Position numbers and translations under genes: made by a program
Notes under the pieces: model-generated
Database searches by the model: none
Seen by the model: the letters and a program-made list of their open reading frames with translations, nothing else
What the model was told of the DNA's origin: nothing
In this document: positions 30,306 through 33,918 of the stretch, in pieces
How positions within the stretch are numbered: the stretch's first letter is position 1
Layout of the letters: each line of letters opens with the position of its first letter
Origin: an uncultured Clostridium sp.
GTDB lineage: Bacteria; Bacillota; Clostridia; Clostridiales; Clostridiaceae
Direction of reading: 5' to 3'
DNA: 33,918 nt
NCBI GenBank assembly: GCA_934755305.1
Contig: CAKVLD010000032.1
Coordinates: 1 to 33,918 of the forward strand

Positions 30306-30962
30306 TTAATTAGATACTTGAAGACTCTTTAAAGTATTTATTGTATCTGCTGAAGCCTCTTTAAAAACATCTGCAACTGCATCATTACTTGCTTGAACAC
30401 CTAGTGCATCTACAACTACTTCAAATTCTTTATTCTTCCATGTGTTATCTGCTTTTGTGTTTAATGTGACAGAGTCTAATAATTTACTTGTTGTTCCTGC
30501 TCCAGGTACTGCTGCCATGTAATAAAAGTAATCTCCATCTTGAATCCATTTACCATCTTCCCCTAAATTTCCATTTTCATCTTCAAAATATTTTAAATTA
30601 ATTAAATCTCCATAAGTAACACCATCAGTATAATTGTCAGTTAATTTTTTTTCTACGTAGTTTCCATTTTCATCTTTAATTTTCAAAGTTAATTTAGCTC
30701 TAATAAATTGAGCATAATTAGCTGTACTCTTTACTGCTACATCCTTATTTATTTCAGTTCCTGGTACTATTTTTTTTGCTGCATCTTTATCAAATGTTTC
30801 ATCAATCTTAATACCTGCATCTGGTTTATTATCCTCTGTAGTACCAGTTGTAAATTCATTTTCTACACTATCAGTTGATGTGAACCAAGCTAATGATCCT
30901 CCAACTATTCCTATTGCTAAAGCTCCTGAAATTAATAATGCTGCTAATTTCTTTTTGTTCAT
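30306..30962 (-). CDS. bsaA: TasA/CalY-family matrix fibre protein, BsaA-like
   Basis: This 218-residue secreted protein has a SipW-dependent signal peptide (MNKKKLAALLISGALAIGIV, then GGSLAWFTSTDSVENEFTTG), the signature start of TasA/CalY/BsaA proteins. A beta-sandwich follows (KSTANYAQFIRAKLTLKIKD, FEVVVDALGVQA). Such proteins polymerise outside the cell into the main biofilm fibre. The C. perfringens homologue BsaA forms pilus-like polymers and requires SipW. ATG 30962 is preferred for GGAGG 7 bases upstream; an open extension to 30977 lacks this. The symbol is tentative: it rests on gene order beside sipW and on family features. Confidence 0.82.
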   Translation of the reverse strand: MNKKKLAALLISGALAIGIVGGSLAWFTSTDSVENEFTTGTTEDNKPDAGIKIDETFDKDAAKKIVPGTEINKDVAVKSTANYAQFIRAKLTLKIKDENGNYVEKKLTDNYTDGVTYGDLINLKYFEDENGNLGEDGKWIQDGDYFYYMAAVPGAGTTSKLLDSVTLNTKADNTWKNKEFEVVVDALGVQASNDAVADVFKEASADTINTLKSLQVSN

Positions 30963-31101
30963 ACCCAAACCTCCCACAAATATAAAATTTATTTTTATTA
31001 ATTGAATCTGCTGCTTTTAGTTTTTAATTTAAACTGCCTTCATTGTGTCTTTTTTACATATATACTCTTATTTATTTAAATATATACATATTCTAAAAAA
31101 T

Positions 31102-31638
31102 TTATTTCTTAACTTCTATTTTCTTAGGTTTCTTTACTATTCTCACCATTAAAGCAATAAAAACTACTATTAATAGTATAGATATTATTAATGTAATCAA
31201 ATGTTCTTTCATCCACTTCATTATATTACCTATTTTAGAAATACACTTAACTACTTTCCCCTGAACTAAAGTCTCCTTTATAGGAGCAGGATCTTCTGTA
31301 TTATTAGCATCACCTTTTGTAACAAACTGTAATTTATCCTTTGATAATATTTCTTTTACTCTATGGGTAGTTACATCACTTATTCTTTCACTACTAAAGG
31401 TAATTATGTCATTTACTTCTATTTCATTTGTAGGGACATCCTTAACTATTATCAAATCACCAGGATTTATTGTAGGAACCATGCTACCTGTTAACACCAC
31501 ATAAAATTTATATCCTAAAATTTCTGCTTGCTCTCCTGTTTTATATGATTTAAGCACTATAAATGATATAAATATGAAAAATGCCATGACTAAATAAAAT
31601 ACTATATTTAATACTATTTTCCTTATTTGTTTTTTCAT
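31102..31638 (-). CDS. sipW: SipW-type signal peptidase I
   Basis: This 178-residue membrane protease of the ER type matures TasA-like fibre proteins. An N-terminal membrane segment (residues ~8-27) is followed by the catalytic Ser in VVLTGSMVPTINPGDLIIVK, the His-type box in ISDVTTHRVKEI (His replaces the bacterial Lys, the SipW hallmark), the FVTKGDANNTEDPAPI box and a C-terminal membrane segment ending KKPKKIEVKK. ATG 31638 is chosen for AGAAGGG upstream; the frame is open from a TTG at 31656. It lies between the two TasA-like genes. Confidence 0.93.
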   Translation of the reverse strand: MKKQIRKIVLNIVFYLVMAFFIFISFIVLKSYKTGEQAEILGYKFYVVLTGSMVPTINPGDLIIVKDVPTNEIEVNDIITFSSERISDVTTHRVKEILSKDKLQFVTKGDANNTEDPAPIKETLVQGKVVKCISKIGNIMKWMKEHLITLIISILLIVVFIALMVRIVKKPKKIEVKK

Positions 31639-31667
31639 TTTAATCCCTTCTTTCAACTACGTATAAA

Positions 31668-32294
31668 TTAGTTTCTACATAGGTTATCTAACATAGCTGA
31701 GATATCTGGGTTATCAATATCTGACCAAGCTGCTTTATAAGCTTCCTCTGTTGCTAAAACAGTTTCTGCCTTTACATCAATTACTAAGTTTTTTCCTCTA
31801 AATCTCTTTTCAATTTCATCAGGTATATTTACAGTTACAGAGTTTATTATTTCTTTTGTCTCAACATTAGGTTGTAAAATTGTATTATAGTAATAATATT
31901 TAACTTTACTATCTTCATTATTATCTTTAATCCACTTTTCATCAGAACCATTATTAGCTGCCACCACTACATTGTCGGAAAAATTAATCTTTGCGTAATT
32001 AGTATCTTCAGGCCATAAACTTCCTTGATTAGTTACCCAGCTTGGAATTACTGCCACACGAATAAGAGCAGGTACATTACTTTTATTTAAGATTTTAACT
32101 TCTTTTGTTTTTTCTAATCCATCCCAACTAGAAGTGCCTTGGAAATTTTCTTTTATATCTAATTCAACATTTCCATCTATAAATTCATTTATTTCTGAGT
32201 CTGATGCTATAAAGGCTGCATAAGTCATTCCAATGGATGAAACAAACATTATAGAAGCAATCCCTATTATCCCTAACAACATCTTTCCTTTCAT
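31668..32294 (-). CDS. TasA/CalY-family secreted protein, first gene of the SipW operon
   Basis: This 208-residue protein has a SipW-dependent-type signal (MKGKMLLGIIGIASIMFVSS, then IGMTYAAFIASDSEINEF), where the cut is expected near TYAAF. A beta-sandwich domain follows (VELDIKENFQGTSSWDGLEK, KILNKSNVPALIRVAVIPSW) that is more divergent than the second fibre gene. It may be a minor or priming fibre subunit, as TapA-type partners are in Bacillus. It precedes sipW by 29 bases. An AGGGGGTGAG site and the AGAGAGG just before ATG 32294 support the start. Confidence 0.85.
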   Translation of the reverse strand: MKGKMLLGIIGIASIMFVSSIGMTYAAFIASDSEINEFIDGNVELDIKENFQGTSSWDGLEKTKEVKILNKSNVPALIRVAVIPSWVTNQGSLWPEDTNYAKINFSDNVVVAANNGSDEKWIKDNNEDSKVKYYYYNTILQPNVETKEIINSVTVNIPDEIEKRFRGKNLVIDVKAETVLATEEAYKAAWSDIDNPDISAMLDNLCRN

Positions 32295-32625
32295 CCTCTC
32301 TTCTCACCCCCTAAAATATTTTCACTGGATACTATACTTTTTAAGTTTTTAAATTGATTTCCCTTTTACACTAATACAAAAATGTTTTCAAAATTATTAC
32401 TGTTATTTATCTTTTTTACATATATCTACTTAAATTCTCATTCGAATTTCCCTATACTATAATATATTTATGTAAATTGATATTAATTTTTATAACTTTA
32501 CCTTTTTTTGTTATTTAAAGAATGCGATTTCTCTAGGCCTCTATATTTCTGGAATCTTTTTTAATATTTTTAAAATAATATTTTTATACCTCTTTTACTT
32601 TTTCAAATGTTATTTAAAGTAAAAA
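32295..32625 (-). promoter_or_regulatory. Long AT-rich upstream region of the SipW/TasA operon
   Basis: This stretch holds no gene. It must contain the operon promoter. AT-rich -10-like sequences such as TATTATAGTAT occur on the minus strand near 32452-32462, which would leave a leader of about 160 bases, but no clear matching -35 is seen. I see no riboswitch or obvious operator. Confidence 0.35.
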
Positions 32626-32666
32626 AAAGTTCTTTAGAGTTTTATTTTTTTACTCTAAAGAACTTT
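32626..32666. terminator. Strong bidirectional intrinsic terminator after the hydrolase gene
   Basis: A perfect 15-bp stem (AAAGTTCTTTAGAGT / ACTCTAAAGAACTTT) with an 11-base loop is flanked by eight A residues on one side and a T-run on the other. On the minus strand it ends transcription of the hydrolase gene, about 58 bases after its stop codon. Confidence 0.85.
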
Positions 32667-32723
32667 TTTGCGAATAGTTGCATATATCTTTTCATATATT
32701 CCTCATTTAATCATACTATATGT

Positions 32724-33641
32724 CTATCTAATTACATCTTCTATAAATTCATATACTTCTTTTGAATATTTTTCTTGCGCTTCTTTATATGCAGTTAAAT
32801 GAACTGCATTTGGCACTATAAGCAATTTGTCTTTACTGTTTTTTCTTTTTTCATACATGCTAAGACACATTTCATAAGGTACCTTTATATCCTTTGCTCC
32901 ATGTATAAAAAATATAGGTGTTTTACTTTTTAATATTTCTTTTAATGGATTTGCATCATTAAAGTTAAATTTACATCTTAACTTTACCTTTAAGTAAAAA
33001 AGCCAATATGTTAATGTGAAGGAAGCTATTTTTTTTCTGCTATATTCATATTTTAATTGTTCTTTGGCTGATGAATATCCACAATCCTCTATTATAAATT
33101 TAACATTTTTATTTCTAGCTCCACATATTAATGATGTAGCTGCTCCCATTGATTGTCCGTGAAGGCCTAAAATCAGAGGTTCTGTATGTCTTTTTTCTAA
33201 ATATTCAATCCATAAGTCTAAATCTTTACTTTCTTTATATCCATAAGTAGCAAATTTACCCTCACTAGACCCATGAGCTCTTTCTTCTACTAATAGTACA
33301 TTAAACCCTTCATTTGTGAATAATGGTATAAAAGGAAAATGCAGCGAGTAATGAGCACTGTAACCATGAACAAGTATAATGTATTTATTACTGTCTTTAT
33401 ATGGTTCTATTAAATGCCCTTTTAGTTTAAAGCCTTCCGCAGATTTTATTTCCACGTCTTCTATTTTCATATTTTCAAAGTATTCTTCATCCCAAAGTCC
33501 CCATTGTTTTATACGATTTATTTCATATTCTTCCGTCTTTCGTTTTTCATAAAAAGCTTTATTAAATGCATATTCTGATACTATATAACTATATAATAGA
33601 AATAAAACTATAATAGTTATTAGAATAATTTTCAAAACCAT
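32724..33641 (-). CDS. Membrane-anchored alpha/beta hydrolase
   Basis: This 305-residue protein has an N-terminal membrane segment (residues ~3-23) followed by an alpha/beta hydrolase. The oxyanion region is YIILVHGYSAHY, the nucleophile elbow GLHGQSMGAA carries the catalytic Ser, the Asp lies in FFIHGAKDIKVPYEM and the His in IVPNAVHLTAY, so the triad looks complete. It resembles the YqkD/BAAT-like family of Firmicutes serine hydrolases; the substrate is unknown. GGAGG lies 4 bases before ATG 33641. It forms its own unit bounded by terminators at 32626 and 33710. Confidence 0.87.
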   Translation of the reverse strand: MVLKIILITIIVLFLLYSYIVSEYAFNKAFYEKRKTEEYEINRIKQWGLWDEEYFENMKIEDVEIKSAEGFKLKGHLIEPYKDSNKYIILVHGYSAHYSLHFPFIPLFTNEGFNVLLVEERAHGSSEGKFATYGYKESKDLDLWIEYLEKRHTEPLILGLHGQSMGAATSLICGARNKNVKFIIEDCGYSSAKEQLKYEYSRKKIASFTLTYWLFYLKVKLRCKFNFNDANPLKEILKSKTPIFFIHGAKDIKVPYEMCLSMYEKRKNSKDKLLIVPNAVHLTAYKEAQEKYSKEVYEFIEDVIR

Positions 33642-33709
33642 ATTACCTCCATTTTTATTAATTTATCTTAATTAATTTTTTATTATATTATATCATTCTT
33701 TATATATAA

Positions 33710-33744
33710 AAAGAGCAGCTTTCCACACCATAAAGCTACTCTTT
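33710..33744 (-). terminator. Intrinsic terminator of the right-edge gene
   Basis: On the minus strand a 12-bp stem with one wobble (AAAGAGTAGCTT / AAGCTGCTCTTT) is followed by TTTATATAT. It lies about 40 bases after the stop of the partial gene at the right edge. The gap 33642-33783 holds nothing else apart from the hydrolase leader. Confidence 0.75.
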
Positions 33745-33783
33745 AATAATTAATAGACGAATCCATCTTTATTCCTTTCTTGA

Positions 33784-33918
33784 CTAACCTTGTAATTTTA
33801 ATGCTAGTTTTCTTAGTTGTTCAAAAGTTAGTTCTGCTAAATAAGATCTGCTTAATTTATTATCTTCTAAGCCTTTGTCCTTACCTAATGTTAGAATTGT
33901 TGATATATACATCTCTCT
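33784..33918 (-). CDS. C-terminal fragment of an unidentified gene (runs off right edge)
   Basis: An open frame enters from the right edge and ends at TAG 33786-33784, leaving 44 residues (YISTILTLGKDKGLEDNKLS, then LAELTFEQLRKLALKLQG). A terminator follows, which supports a real gene end. A start at the ATG near 33912 is unlikely because no ribosome-binding site precedes it. Too little is present to name a family. Confidence 0.5.
   Translation of the reverse strand, partial: REMYISTILTLGKDKGLEDNKLSRSYLAELTFEQLRKLALKLQG

Noticed and set aside
1..33918. CRISPR array or insertion sequence
   Set aside because: No series of regularly spaced direct repeats and no transposase gene were seen in the window.

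Overview
The window is very AT-rich. Nearly all genes lie on the minus strand, carry strong GGAGG-type ribosome-binding sites and encode Firmicutes-type products. Positions 1 to about 27,304 are the right-hand part of an integrated tailed phage (HK97-type capsid, long non-contractile tail). Positions 27,305 to 33,918 are host chromosome. The host side carries a SipW/TasA-type matrix operon resembling the sipW-bsaA locus of Clostridium perfringens. That points to C. perfringens or a close relative; this is inference from family resemblance, not a database match.

Host side, reading leftwards: the C-terminus of an unidentified gene, a membrane-anchored alpha/beta hydrolase, then a five-gene surface operon (TasA-like protein, SipW-type signal peptidase, second TasA/BsaA-like fibre protein, Pro-rich wall-anchored protein, secreted VWA protein), then tRNA-Glu(CTC). 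The tRNA 3' end faces the integrase, so it is the probable attachment site. The other att site, lysis genes and most tail-fibre genes lie left of position 1.

Phage control region (23.2-27.3 kb): the integrase and a short CI-like repressor are on the plus strand. A perfect palindromic LexA-type box sits in front of int, and repeated TTGCGAA-like motifs lie between divergent promoters. Leftward come a 55-aa protein, an excisionase-like HTH protein, two small proteins, an intrinsic terminator, and a HUH rolling-circle-type replication initiator. The leader of that initiator is overlapped by what looks like a complete antisense RNA gene (promoter, YUNR-loop hairpin, U-run), as in plasmid copy control. 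A PcfK/AcrIIA9-like protein, a DUF3102 protein, three unknown proteins and an ArpU/RinA-like late regulator follow.

Accessory block (16.3-20.6 kb): an FRG-domain gene with its own promoter and terminator, a D12-class adenine methyltransferase, a caspase-like protease gene with its own promoter and terminator, and a 200-aa catalytic-core-only tyrosine recombinase. FRG and caspase genes look like lysogen-expressed defence cargo.

Late region (0-16.1 kb): HNH nuclease fused to a P-loop kinase, a GC-rich gap that may be cos, terS, terL, a self-contained cargo gene, portal fused to a BT0820-like HAD phosphatase domain, ClpP-type protease, capsid, connectors, tail tube, a tail chaperone pair joined by a T_TTT_TTA -1 frameshift, tape measure, Dit, Tal, an Ltp-type superinfection-exclusion gene with its own promoter and terminator, and baseplate genes.

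Most noteworthy: antisense RNA over a HUH rep gene in a tailed prophage; the kinase/phosphatase pair built into packaging proteins; the caspase and FRG cassettes; probable AUA start codons in two structural genes; and the LexA box before int.
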